Source: CAVUNY01 sp963768585
GTDB lineage: Bacteria > Chloroflexota > Anaerolineae > Anaerolineales > Anaerolineaceae
NCBI GenBank assembly: GCA_963768585.1
Contig: CAVYIF010000004.1
Coordinates: forward strand, 1-64,000
DNA: 64,000 nucleotides
Direction of reading: 5' to 3'
Shown: piece by piece, positions 17,188 through 25,906 of the stretch
How positions within the stretch are numbered: position 1 is the stretch's first letter
Layout: the number at the start of each line of letters is the position of its first letter
Translations under genes and position numbers: made by a program
Notes under the pieces: model-generated
What the model saw: only the letters and a program-made list of their open reading frames with translations
Told to the model about the DNA's origin: nothing
The model's database searches: none

Positions 17188-18465
17188 TTCAATGACCCGT
17201 TCGATGTGGGCACCCAAAGAGGCTAGCTTTAGTTCTACTCTTTCATATCCGCGATCGATTTGGCCAATATTTCTGATGGTCGATCTGCCCTTGGCAGACA
17301 ATGCCGCCAGGAGAAGGGATATACCTGCGCGTATATCCGGGCTTTCCATTTTTTCTCCAAATAACGAAGTAGGCCCTTGAATAATCACTCGATGTGGATC
17401 GCATAGCACTATTTGTGCCCCCATGCCTACCAGTTTATCCGTAAAGAACATGCGGCTGTTGTACATCCAGTCGTGAAAGAGCACGGTGCCTTTGGCCTGA
17501 GTGGCGATGACGATGGCGATGCTCATTAAATCAGTGGGAAAGGCAGGCCACACATTTACTTTAATTTCTGGAATCGCATCTCCCAGGTCTGGCTCAATCT
17601 CTAATCGTTGGTCGGCAGGAATAACCAGATCCTCCCCATCTACTTCCCAGGCGACTCCTAAACGCCCCATAACCAGGCGGACCATATCCAGGTACTGCGG
17701 TCCGGCCTTACGGATGCGGATCGAACCGCGGGTGACGACTGCGGCACCGATAAAACTCACTACTTCGAGATAATCAGGTCCAACCGTGAATTCTCCGCCA
17801 TGCAATTTTGGCACGCCGTGTACCGTCAGTGTGTTTGAACCGATATTTTCGATATTTGCGCCTAACATGTTTAGGAAATGACATAGTTCCTGAACATGCG
17901 GTTCCGAAGCTGCATTGTGGATGACAGAAGTTCCTTTGGCTGTGACGCATGCCATAATCGCATTTTCGGTTCCGGTGACACTGGTTTCATCTAAAAGCAG
18001 CTGTGCGCCGACCAGACCGTTGGCGCGAAAATGAAAAATCCGGTCGTAATCGACCTTCGCCCCTAAACTGCGCATGGAAAGGATGTGGGTATCGACTCTG
18101 CGCCGACCAATTACGTCTCCCCCCGGAGGAGGTAAATGAAGTTCACCTACGCGGGCCGTCATTGGGCCTGCCAACAGGATGGAAGTGCGCACTTTTCTGC
18201 ACAGATCAGGATCCAATTCAGCCTGACGAATTTCCTTGGCATGAATTTTCCAGGTGTGCGGCTCTAACCTGGTGATTTCCACCCCCAGGCTTTCGATAAT
18301 CTGACGCATCGTAGTGACATCCCCGATTAAGGGCATGTTATGCAGGATGACTGGTTCTTCGGTCAAGAGACAGGCTGTTAGAAGGGGAATTGCGGCATTT
18401 TTATTGCCAGAGGGTGTAACTTCACCTTGAAGAGGAAAACCACCATCGACTACAAATTTATCCAT
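17185..18465 (-). CDS. murA: UDP-N-acetylglucosamine 1-carboxyvinyltransferase with Cys-to-Asp active site
   Basis: The 426-residue protein catalyses the first committed step of peptidoglycan synthesis, transfer of enolpyruvate from PEP to UDP-GlcNAc. It shows 'SGNKNAAIPLL' with Lys22 and 'PAFPTDLMS' with the catalytic Asp. The active-site loop reads 'LPPPGGDVIGRRRVD', with Asp117 where E. coli MurA has Cys115. Natural Cys-to-Asp MurAs (for example in Mycobacterium and Chlamydia) are active and resist fosfomycin, so the same is expected here. It is transcribed alone, with an AGGAGT ribosome-binding site. Confidence 0.96.
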   Translation of the reverse strand: MDKFVVDGGFPLQGEVTPSGNKNAAIPLLTACLLTEEPVILHNMPLIGDVTTMRQIIESLGVEITRLEPHTWKIHAKEIRQAELDPDLCRKVRTSILLAGPMTARVGELHLPPPGGDVIGRRRVDTHILSMRSLGAKVDYDRIFHFRANGLVGAQLLLDETSVTGTENAIMACVTAKGTSVIHNAASEPHVQELCHFLNMLGANIENIGSNTLTVHGVPKLHGGEFTVGPDYLEVVSFIGAAVVTRGSIRIRKAGPQYLDMVRLVMGRLGVAWEVDGEDLVIPADQRLEIEPDLGDAIPEIKVNVWPAFPTDLMSIAIVIATQAKGTVLFHDWMYNSRMFFTDKLVGMGAQIVLCDPHRVIIQGPTSLFGEKMESPDIRAGISLLLAALSAKGRSTIRNIGQIDRGYERVELKLASLGAHIERVIE

Positions 18466-18552
18466 GAAGACTCCTGAAAATTGGGGGTATGCTGATCCTG
18501 CTTGCGGTAAAATGGATTGTACTGAATAAATCGTTGAAACTCAAGGGATACA

Positions 18553-19401
18553 ATGACCGCTCGTGAAGATCGAGATCAACCAAAGGAAACAATATTCCAT
18601 TTCCTTGATTTTAACCCAAGAGGTAGTCCGCCTATATTGCTGCTGCATGGATTGGGGGCAGATAGTACGTCCTGGGGATACCAGATTCCGCTCTTGAGCG
18701 AATCTGGATTTCGTCCCATTGTGCCGGATTTACCGGGATTTGGCAAGTCTATTGCTGGTCACAAACACTGGACGATTAGCCAGGCAGCCAGCGATGTGGC
18801 GATGATGCTCCGTAAGCTGAGCGAGGAACCGGTGATAGCAGTGGGTATATCGATGGGCGGGACAGTGGCCCTGCAGTTAGCCCTGGATTTCCCACAATTG
18901 GTCAATAAACTTGTGCTGATCAGTACCTTTGCACGCCTGCGGCCAAAACGGTTTGATGAGATGGGGTTTCTGCTGGGCAGGTTTGTTATTGCGCATATGC
19001 GGGGAAAAGAATACCAGGCGGGCCTTGTGGCGAGAAGGATGTTTCCCCGTCCTGAGCAGGAATATTTGCGAAAAGAATTGATCCAGCAAATCCTACAATC
19101 CAATGAACACGTCTACCGGCAGGCGATGCAATCTCTGGCTTTGTTTGATGTCCATACACGTTTAGATGAAATCAGGATACCCACGCTGGTTATTTCGGGC
19201 GAAAACGACTTTACCGTTCCGATTGCAAACCAGGTAGAACTTGCGAACGGCATTCAGGGAGCGAAACATGTCGTCATACCGGATGCAGGGCACGCCTTGA
19301 TTGTGGACCAGGTTGCTCGATTTCAACAGCGAACTGCTAGGTTTTATCTGCCCAGATCAGGCCAAAGAGTTGTGATCGATCAAACCTCGAAATTCTTCTA
19401 G
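18553..19401 (+). CDS. Alpha/beta-fold hydrolase
   Basis: This 282-residue protein has the full alpha/beta-hydrolase set: oxyanion 'LLLHGLGADSTSW', nucleophile Ser100 in 'GISMGG', an acid in 'SGENDFTVP' and the catalytic His in 'DAGHALIV'. The substrate cannot be told from sequence; esterase, lactonase or haloperoxidase-like roles are all possible. The start has a CAAGGGA ribosome-binding site. Its last 45 bases overlap the end of the convergent YyaL-type gene. Confidence 0.88.
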   Translation: MTAREDRDQPKETIFHFLDFNPRGSPPILLLHGLGADSTSWGYQIPLLSESGFRPIVPDLPGFGKSIAGHKHWTISQAASDVAMMLRKLSEEPVIAVGISMGGTVALQLALDFPQLVNKLVLISTFARLRPKRFDEMGFLLGRFVIAHMRGKEYQAGLVARRMFPRPEQEYLRKELIQQILQSNEHVYRQAMQSLALFDVHTRLDEIRIPTLVISGENDFTVPIANQVELANGIQGAKHVVIPDAGHALIVDQVARFQQRTARFYLPRSGQRVVIDQTSKFF

Positions 19402-21411
19402 AGATGTTGTTGGTCGCTGGCAAACGAACTTCTCGCAAACATAGGCGGTGGGTTCATCGTTGATTGGCAAGCGCTCCAGTAACAGCTCGGGCTGAATGGC
19501 ACCTCCGGGGATGGGGGATGCAGCCAAAACTGATCTTGGTCGGTATTTTTGGTCGACCAAATTAAGGAACTCATCCGGGCGCGCGCTTCCCCTGGGCCAC
19601 ACCAGCGCGATTTGCTGTGTTGGGCCAACGGCATAATCCATGGCTTGCAACCAGAATGAGAAGGCCGTAGGATGTTCCAGGCATAAATTCTTGAGGGAAG
19701 CGACCAGCTTTTCAGCTTCATCCTTTTGTTCGAGATCACCCGTAAAATCAGCCAGCTGCAGCAGCGCCAGTGCTGCCATTGCGTTACCAGATGGCACAGC
19801 ATTATCCTGCACTCCCTTAGGGCGAACCAACAAGCTGCTGTGATCATGGCTCGTATCAAAGAACCCTCCCGCCGGGTCCGAAAAACCGGTCTTTATTTCT
19901 GCACCCAATCGAACAGCCCATTCATACCAGCGGGCGTTTCCATCAGCCTGGTACAGCGCCATTAAACTCAGGCACAAAGCAGCGTAATCCTCAAGATAAG
20001 CATTATGGCGCGCCTGACCATCTCGCCAGGAACGGTGGAGACGGTTTTCAAAGTACATTTTTGTCAGGATAAAGTCTGCATTCTTTTGTGCAGCAAGCAA
20101 ATAATCATTTCGGCCCAATGAACGACCTGCCTCGGCCAGGACTTTGCACGCCATGCTGTTCCAGGCTACCAGAATCTTGTCGTCGGTTTGGGGTCGGATC
20201 CTTTTCGTGCGCGCCTCCAGCAGGCGGCCATGGATATTCTCCAACCGCAGACGGATTGCATCCACGGGCAGCCCCATTTCAGAGGCAATTTGTTCCTCTG
20301 TAGTTCTTTTTTGGAGGATATTTTTACCCTCGAAGTTACCTGCGGGTGTAACCGGATAAATATTTAGAAACAGATCCAGCTCATCGCCTTTTCCTAATAC
20401 CTGTTCGATTTCATTCGGATCCCAAACGTAAAACTGGCCTTCCTCTCCATCAGAATCGGCATCCAGGCTGCTGTAAAAACCTCCCAGCGAGTGGGTCATT
20501 TCCCTAAGGATAAAATCCAGGGTTTCCTGACAGGTTTGTTTAAAACTTATCTCGCCAGTTACAAGGTAAGCATGAAGGTAAACATTGGCCAGCTGGGCAT
20601 TGTCGTACAGCATTTTTTCAAAATGAGGCACAAGCCAGCGGTCATCTGTGCTGTAGCGATGGAAGCCACCGCCGACGACATCATATAATCCACCGCGCTG
20701 CATCGTTTTAAGGATATGCAAGGCTACCTGTTTGGCTTCATCCATTCCGCGCGTTCCCTGTTGGAGTAAGAACTCGATGGCAAGCGGGGATGGAAAACGC
20801 GGGGCGTGCCCCCACCCGCCGTACTGCCAATCGTAACTCGCAACCAATTTTCTGGCTGCTAATTTGAGATCCTCTAAACTGAGGGGTGAGGCATCGCTGC
20901 TGCCCCAGGATGATGTGGACTGCAAATGTTCTACTAATTGTTTGCTAACCTGAAAAGCTTGCTCTCGATCCTCACGCCATACATGATCAATGGCGATTAA
21001 CAGCTCTCGAAATCCAGGCATCCCGTAGCGTGAGGTCGGTGGAAAATATGTGCCGCCATAAAACGGTTCTCCATCCGGTGTAAGGAAAACGCTCATCGGC
21101 CATCCGCCCTGGCCTGACATGGAAACAACCGCATTCATGTAAATGCTATCAAGATCCGGACGTTCTTCACGGTCCACTTTGATGTTGATGAAGTTTTGAT
21201 TCATCAGCCGGGCTGTTTCCGGGTCCTCAAAAGACTCATGTGCCATTACATGGCACCAGTGGCAGGCTGCGTATCCGATGCTTAAGAAAATTGGCTTATC
21301 CTCGCGATGAGCTTTTTCCAGTGCTTCATCGTTCCACGGGTACCAATCCACCGGGTTTTGGGCATGTTGCAGTAGATAAGGAGACGTTTCAGTTGCCAGA
21401 TGGTTGGGCAT
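19357..21411 (-). CDS. Thioredoxin-domain protein of the DUF255 / YyaL (Spermatogenesis-associated 20) family
   Basis: The protein has 684 residues from the ATG at 21411, chosen because AAGGTGAT lies just upstream and the family begins 'MPNHLA.ETSPYLLQHA.NPVDW'; a start 24 bases further upstream is unlikely. The N-terminal thioredoxin-like domain has 'GYAACHWCHVM' (Cys50, Cys53). The rest is an (alpha/alpha)6 barrel related to N-acylglucosamine epimerases and glycosidases. No enzymatic activity is established for the family. The 3' end overlaps the convergent hydrolase gene. Confidence 0.92.
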   Translation of the reverse strand: MPNHLATETSPYLLQHAQNPVDWYPWNDEALEKAHREDKPIFLSIGYAACHWCHVMAHESFEDPETARLMNQNFINIKVDREERPDLDSIYMNAVVSMSGQGGWPMSVFLTPDGEPFYGGTYFPPTSRYGMPGFRELLIAIDHVWREDREQAFQVSKQLVEHLQSTSSWGSSDASPLSLEDLKLAARKLVASYDWQYGGWGHAPRFPSPLAIEFLLQQGTRGMDEAKQVALHILKTMQRGGLYDVVGGGFHRYSTDDRWLVPHFEKMLYDNAQLANVYLHAYLVTGEISFKQTCQETLDFILREMTHSLGGFYSSLDADSDGEEGQFYVWDPNEIEQVLGKGDELDLFLNIYPVTPAGNFEGKNILQKRTTEEQIASEMGLPVDAIRLRLENIHGRLLEARTKRIRPQTDDKILVAWNSMACKVLAEAGRSLGRNDYLLAAQKNADFILTKMYFENRLHRSWRDGQARHNAYLEDYAALCLSLMALYQADGNARWYEWAVRLGAEIKTGFSDPAGGFFDTSHDHSSLLVRPKGVQDNAVPSGNAMAALALLQLADFTGDLEQKDEAEKLVASLKNLCLEHPTAFSFWLQAMDYAVGPTQQIALVWPRGSARPDEFLNLVDQKYRPRSVLAASPIPGGAIQPELLLERLPINDEPTAYVCEKFVCQRPTTSLEEFRGLIDHNSLA

Positions 21412-21491
21412 GGTAAAATCACCTTGGTGTTCCAATTAGTGTGACCGATTTTGTCATGATTTTAACACAGTCAGCAAAGGAAAACGAATCA

Positions 21492-21872
21492 ATGAGGCAA
21501 CGTTCACGATTGGTTAAATGGATTCCGGCCTTAATTATCATGAGTTTCATCTATATTGCGTCTTCTATTCCCTCGAGCCAGATTCCAAGCATCGGAGCAA
21601 TTGACATTCCGGTAAAAAAAGGCGGTCATTTCACAGGGTATGCCCTTTTGGCTCTCGGGTTATTACGGGGGATGCAGAATGGCAAATCATGGAAAGCGAC
21701 TCTTGTTTTACTTTTCTGTGGATTGTATGCGATTAGTGACGAATATCATCAATCCTTTGTGCCTGGCAGAAACCCGAGCGTATTTGACGTTGGGATCGAT
21801 CTGCTTGGATCGTCGTTTGGGCTGATGCTTTTCTTATGGTTGGCGCCATTGCGCCGTCTGGTACTTAAATAA
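21492..21872 (+). CDS. VanZ-like membrane protein
   Basis: The 126-residue protein starts at the ATG at 21492, which has AAAGGAAAA seven bases upstream; an earlier in-frame GTG at 21441 lacks a site. About four membrane segments and the conserved 'YAISDEYHQSFVPGRNPSVFDVGIDLLG' region (21735-21820) mark the VanZ family. VanZ contributes to teicoplanin resistance in enterococci, but most family members have no known role. The conserved Asp-Glu-His-Gln in the loop suggests a catalytic or binding site. Confidence 0.88.
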   Translation: MRQRSRLVKWIPALIIMSFIYIASSIPSSQIPSIGAIDIPVKKGGHFTGYALLALGLLRGMQNGKSWKATLVLLFCGLYAISDEYHQSFVPGRNPSVFDVGIDLLGSSFGLMLFLWLAPLRRLVLK

Positions 21873-21875
21873 TAA

Positions 21876-21907
21876 AATCTGCCGCCTGATTTTTCCGGCG
21901 GCAGATT
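21876..21907 (-). terminator. Terminator of the SIS/DUF1537/GH4 operon
   Basis: A perfect 11-bp stem (AATCTGCCGCC) with a 10-base loop is followed, on the minus strand, by TTTTATTATTT. It sits 14 bases after the GH4 stop. Confidence 0.75.
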
Positions 21908-21920
21908 GGCAAACAACCGA

Positions 21921-23270
21921 TTACCAGCCAGGTAAGAAATCTCCGCTGGCAGCGATCATTTCAGTAAACATTTTCCAGGACTGATCGACTGGCAAAGTGC
22001 TCGCCGGGTCAGCGTACACCGCCTGGAACGCCAGATCTTTATCTCCGGTCAATGCGGCTTCAACGATCATTTCTTGATTACGCACATGACGTTCTACCAG
22101 GCCAAGAATGCTGTCTGGCAGCTTGCCGGCGGTGACCGGGCTCACCTTGTCGCGGGCGAAGACGGCGTTGGTTTCGATCACCGCATTGAGGGGCAAATTG
22201 GGAATTTGTCCTTTATTTTCCAGATTTACATTGGTGATCAAATTCCCCTGGCCCAGGATTGCCAGGATCTGCTGAATGCCCTCTTCTCCACTGCGGCGAA
22301 TATTTACTTCTTGTTTGCCATCAATCAGGTCCTGAGTCATTTGCAGGGCTTGTTTGTATCGATCGATTCGCCAAGAAACCGGGGTGCGGATAATTCCCCA
22401 CCGGAAAAGCTCCTCAGGTGAACGCGTGAAACCCGGTAAAAACTCAACCAGATGGCGGTCGCCCGCGGCAGGTAAGATCCCCAGACGTTCGAACAGGCTG
22501 AATTTTACCTGGCAGTTATCCTGGAACCAATTGTTTTGAGCCTCAACCTCTTCACGCGTAAATGGACGAATCACGTCAGGTTCGTGGATATATTCCTTGA
22601 GCATGGCAAGGATATCTTGCCCTTCATATTCGGCGCGATCTACAAAAGTAAAGTGATTAACGCCAAGAACATTCACATGGATTTCAGAGCGATGCGGAAG
22701 TGGAACCCCTAATTTTTCTGAAACGATGCGGGCCAGAATATGCTGCGTGCCAAAAACTTCATGGCAGCAGCCAAAGACTTTTAACTGCGGCTCAACCTTG
22801 GTAAATGTCCGGGTGCAAATTGTCATTGGATTGGTGTAATTGATCACCCAGGCATCCGGACAAATGTCGGCAATTCGGTGGGCAAAATCACGATAAATCA
22901 AAGTTGAGCGTAATCCCCGAATCAACCCAGGTGCCCCGGCTGTATCGCCTACCGGGAAAAATAAACCGTATTTTTCGGCGATCTCAATTTCATCGCGCAT
23001 CACTTCCAACCCCGCCGGTTGAATTGACACAACGACAAAATCTGCGCCGTGAAGCGCCTCTTCTAGCGTTTGTACGACACGATACTTCCAGGTAGATACG
23101 ACGCCCGGCCTGGTTTGGAGTAGATTTCCCAGGGTTTCATTTAATTGAGCGGCTTCATAGTCAATGTCATAAAGATCAACTTCGCCGCTCATCTCCGGAC
23201 AGAGCGCCAGATCCATCATCAGGCTGCGTGCCCATTGGCGGCTTCCCCCACCGATGTATGCAATTTTCAT
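21921..23270 (-). CDS. Glycoside hydrolase family 4 (NAD-dependent) enzyme
   Basis: The 449-residue protein has an N-terminal Rossmann motif 'IAYIGGGSRQW', the metal-binding 'GCCHEVFG' (Cys169, His170, Glu171) and 'GVNHFTF' (His206). GH4 enzymes use NAD+, Mn2+ and a redox elimination mechanism to split glycosides. The CHEV motif is that of alpha-glucosidase/alpha-galacturonidase-type members rather than the 6-phospho-glycosidases. It is the last gene of an operon after a SIS isomerase and an acid-sugar kinase, starting inside the kinase stop. That context fits uronide or acid-sugar catabolism, but the substrate is not determined. Confidence 0.9.
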   Translation of the reverse strand: MKIAYIGGGSRQWARSLMMDLALCPEMSGEVDLYDIDYEAAQLNETLGNLLQTRPGVVSTWKYRVVQTLEEALHGADFVVVSIQPAGLEVMRDEIEIAEKYGLFFPVGDTAGAPGLIRGLRSTLIYRDFAHRIADICPDAWVINYTNPMTICTRTFTKVEPQLKVFGCCHEVFGTQHILARIVSEKLGVPLPHRSEIHVNVLGVNHFTFVDRAEYEGQDILAMLKEYIHEPDVIRPFTREEVEAQNNWFQDNCQVKFSLFERLGILPAAGDRHLVEFLPGFTRSPEELFRWGIIRTPVSWRIDRYKQALQMTQDLIDGKQEVNIRRSGEEGIQQILAILGQGNLITNVNLENKGQIPNLPLNAVIETNAVFARDKVSPVTAGKLPDSILGLVERHVRNQEMIVEAALTGDKDLAFQAVYADPASTLPVDQSWKMFTEMIAASGDFLPGW

Positions 23271-24739
23271 TTTAAATGATCCTCCGGATGATGCTTATTT
23301 TTTGCGAGATGCTGCATTTGACGAACCGGTTTCTTTGTGCTTAATTTTTCAAATATTTCCACCAGGGTCTGGTCGTTGCCGACATTTCCTGGAAAAACCA
23401 CATACGGCAGACCCGGAAATTTTGATTCCGGACCGAGACGCCAAACAGGAATGCCAGGCAAGATCTGGCCCAGGACTTCCGCTCGAACAACACGCAATCC
23501 CTGGGTGGCGATGTCGCTGCTGGTGATACCGCCTTTGGCGATCAGGAAGCGCGGGCGAATTTCCAGATGCTGGACGATTTCGATCAGGCTGGCCGAAACC
23601 AAACGGCTGATTTCCAGGCTCTGCCGTCCGTCGATCCCCTGGATTACTTCTCGGCTGGTGAAAATTAAAACGTCTTTGCCTGATTGCGTCGCGGTTGTGA
23701 TGAGGGCAACGGATTTTGTGATGATATTGGCCCGCAGTTCCGGATTAAATAATTTACGCACCGGAAGTTCCATTTCCACCAGACCATGTTTTGATTGTAA
23801 AGCACTTAATTGGGCCGTCGTTCGCGGGACATGCGAGCCAACGATGATGATCCCGCCGGCGGAGCCTGGCTGCTGAAGGGTTGCCCGGTCGAGTAAATCT
23901 TGAGGGGTAATTCCGGCCCGGGTCCTGACGAAGGATGCGGCGCTGCGAAATAAAAACCGTTTTCCTTGCTCTTCAGCGCGTAATAAGGCCAGTACCAGGA
24001 CTTCTAAGTCGCGGTAACTTGCCGCATTTACAATGCACATTTGAGCGTTTTTGAATTGACAGAGCTTTTCAACCACTCTATCAGGTCCATACAGACGAAG
24101 ATCGTCGATGGAAATTTCCGCCACATCACTGGCTGAAATTTTATTGAACGATTTTTCCTGGACCCAATTCCGCAGGTTGGATGAATGATAGCCAAAGGTC
24201 GCGTCGCGCGCGAATTCGGTTTCACCTGCCGGGGTGAGGTAATTGTCGTGGGCCACATAATGAATATTGTCGATCGTGAAACGGCCACCTTCAAGAAAAA
24301 ATGGAATGATCAGGCAGGCATCAAACTCTTCGCTTAAACCTTCTGCCAGCGCTTCTATCTCTAAAGGAAAATGACCGCGCAGAGTGGAGTCGCTGCGGCT
24401 GATCGCAACAAGATTCTTGCTTGCAGCCTGGGCTGCAGCGCGCAAATTCTGCCCGATTTCAAATGTGAGCGCACGGCTTTCTTCAGGTTGAAGACTGCGA
24501 GAATTGGTGAGAAGATAAAAGACTGACTCAGGTTTTTGCAGTTCGTTCGTTAATTCTGCCACACTCCAACGCGTCAGGACCGGCACGTGATGCACGGTCT
24601 GTGTGCCAGTGGGATCATCGTCCAGGACAACAATTTTGGAACGGCTGGTATGAAGATTGGCCTGGATGGCAGGCATTAAATCTTCTGGCCATTCTTGCGG
24701 CAAACGAGCCAGCGTGGCGCTTTTTATGAGGGCAGGCAT
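23267..24739 (-). CDS. Four-carbon acid sugar kinase family protein (DUF1537)
   Basis: The protein has 490 residues from the ATG at 24739, which directly follows the stop of the SIS gene; longer upstream frames would overlap that gene. The N-terminal domain has the family hallmark 'VLDDDPTGTQTVHH' (Asp40-Asp42), and the C-terminal domain has 'FLIAKGGITSSDIATQGL'. Characterised members (DtnK, OtnK, DenD partners) phosphorylate D-threonate or erythronate. Here it lies between an SIS isomerase and a GH4 enzyme, so another acid sugar is possible. The GH4 start overlaps its stop by four bases. Confidence 0.88.
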   Translation of the reverse strand: MPALIKSATLARLPQEWPEDLMPAIQANLHTSRSKIVVLDDDPTGTQTVHHVPVLTRWSVAELTNELQKPESVFYLLTNSRSLQPEESRALTFEIGQNLRAAAQAASKNLVAISRSDSTLRGHFPLEIEALAEGLSEEFDACLIIPFFLEGGRFTIDNIHYVAHDNYLTPAGETEFARDATFGYHSSNLRNWVQEKSFNKISASDVAEISIDDLRLYGPDRVVEKLCQFKNAQMCIVNAASYRDLEVLVLALLRAEEQGKRFLFRSAASFVRTRAGITPQDLLDRATLQQPGSAGGIIIVGSHVPRTTAQLSALQSKHGLVEMELPVRKLFNPELRANIITKSVALITTATQSGKDVLIFTSREVIQGIDGRQSLEISRLVSASLIEIVQHLEIRPRFLIAKGGITSSDIATQGLRVVRAEVLGQILPGIPVWRLGPESKFPGLPYVVFPGNVGNDQTLVEIFEKLSTKKPVRQMQHLAKNKHHPEDHLK

Positions 24740-24741
24740 GG

Positions 24742-25782
24742 TTAGCGGGTTTCGGTCACTTTGTGAAGGCCTGCTGGTTGGTCTGGATTCAAGCCCCGGG
24801 CCTCGGCCAGGTTGAGTGCAAAAAGCTGACCGGGTAAGACGGAGATTAAAGGTGACAGCCACTCAGGCAAACCGGAAGGGATGGGAAGATAAAAATTAAC
24901 GCCGGAAAAAGTCTGACGATCATCAGAAATCACGATCATTTCTGGTTTGAGGCCCTCGAGGCCATGAATCAGGTCCAACATATCATGAGAGACCGCGCCC
25001 GAGGGCGCAACCAGAATTAAAGGGAATCCCCGGGAAACGGTAGCAATCGGCCCATGACGGAAATCTGCGGATGAATAAGGTTCGGCAACGATGCGCGTAA
25101 GTTCTTTAACCTTCAAGGCAATCTCAAAAGCGGTAGCGTAATTAAAGCCGCGTCCGATCACGGCACATTGTTCCATGTACCGATAGCGTTCGGAGCGATA
25201 CATCAACTCATTGAGATTGGCTAATGTAGCCAGCATGATCTCCGGAACATGACCGAGATCTTCCATACGGTCACAACCAGGTTGCAGACTGCATGACAGC
25301 ATTGCTAAAGCTGCTAACGAAGAGGTGTAAGTTTTGGTTGCGGCGACCGCTTTCTCTTCACCGGCGTGTAATGGTATTAGAAAATCCGCGGTTTGGGCCA
25401 GGGGAGATTCTGCCTCATTGGTAATGGCTAAAGTTGGGCAGCCTTGATGTTTTGCCTCGGCCAGCACCGAGACAATATCGGGGGATTGACCGGATTGTGA
25501 AATGCCGATTACCAGTGCTCCGGCTAAATGCGGAGGTGTGTCATACATCGTGAAAAGCGACGGGGTTGCAAGCGCCACCTGAAGCTGATTATGCACACCG
25601 AAAAGATATTGGGCATATCGTGCGGCATTATCGGAGGTGCCTCGGGCAGCGATTACTACGTATTTAAATTTATGTTTGATTTTTTTTGCAATTTTATTTA
25701 CTGCGGTGGTTTCGCTTGCCAGAAGTTCAGAAATTACGCCGGGTTGTTGGTGAATTTCCTGGAATAAAATTGAATTTGTCAT
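24742..25782 (-). CDS. SIS domain sugar-phosphate isomerase/deaminase (AgaS/GlmS-C type)
   Basis: The 346-residue protein holds two SIS domains (about 36-175 and 195-335) as in GlmS C-terminal halves. Markers are 'ARGTSDNAARYAQYL', 'ISQSGQSPDIVSVLAEAK' and 'AVAATKTYTSSLAAL'. It would isomerise or deaminate a (amino)sugar phosphate. No glutaminase domain is present. It is the promoter-proximal gene of the SIS-DUF1537-GH4 operon. On the minus strand a TATACT box at 25811-25816 gives a short leader. It is divergent from the GNAT gene. Confidence 0.9.
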   Translation of the reverse strand: MTNSILFQEIHQQPGVISELLASETTAVNKIAKKIKHKFKYVVIAARGTSDNAARYAQYLFGVHNQLQVALATPSLFTMYDTPPHLAGALVIGISQSGQSPDIVSVLAEAKHQGCPTLAITNEAESPLAQTADFLIPLHAGEEKAVAATKTYTSSLAALAMLSCSLQPGCDRMEDLGHVPEIMLATLANLNELMYRSERYRYMEQCAVIGRGFNYATAFEIALKVKELTRIVAEPYSSADFRHGPIATVSRGFPLILVAPSGAVSHDMLDLIHGLEGLKPEMIVISDDRQTFSGVNFYLPIPSGLPEWLSPLISVLPGQLFALNLAEARGLNPDQPAGLHKVTETR

Positions 25783-25831
25783 CAGGTTCTCTATATAATA
25801 GGATAAGTAGAGTATAACGCATCCTGATTAA

Positions 25832-25859
25832 TTGCGAAAATTAAAATTCGGTGTATACT
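25832..25859 (+). promoter_or_regulatory. Promoter of the GNAT-family gene
   Basis: TTGCGA at 25832-25837 and TATACT at 25854-25859 are 16 bases apart. It lies inside the longest open frame, so it helps exclude the upstream start and favours the GTG at 25907. Confidence 0.5.
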
Positions 25860-25906
25860 CAAAAAATCTAATTTTGTTCTTAAAATCCATAGTCAAGAGG
25901 TGGAGC

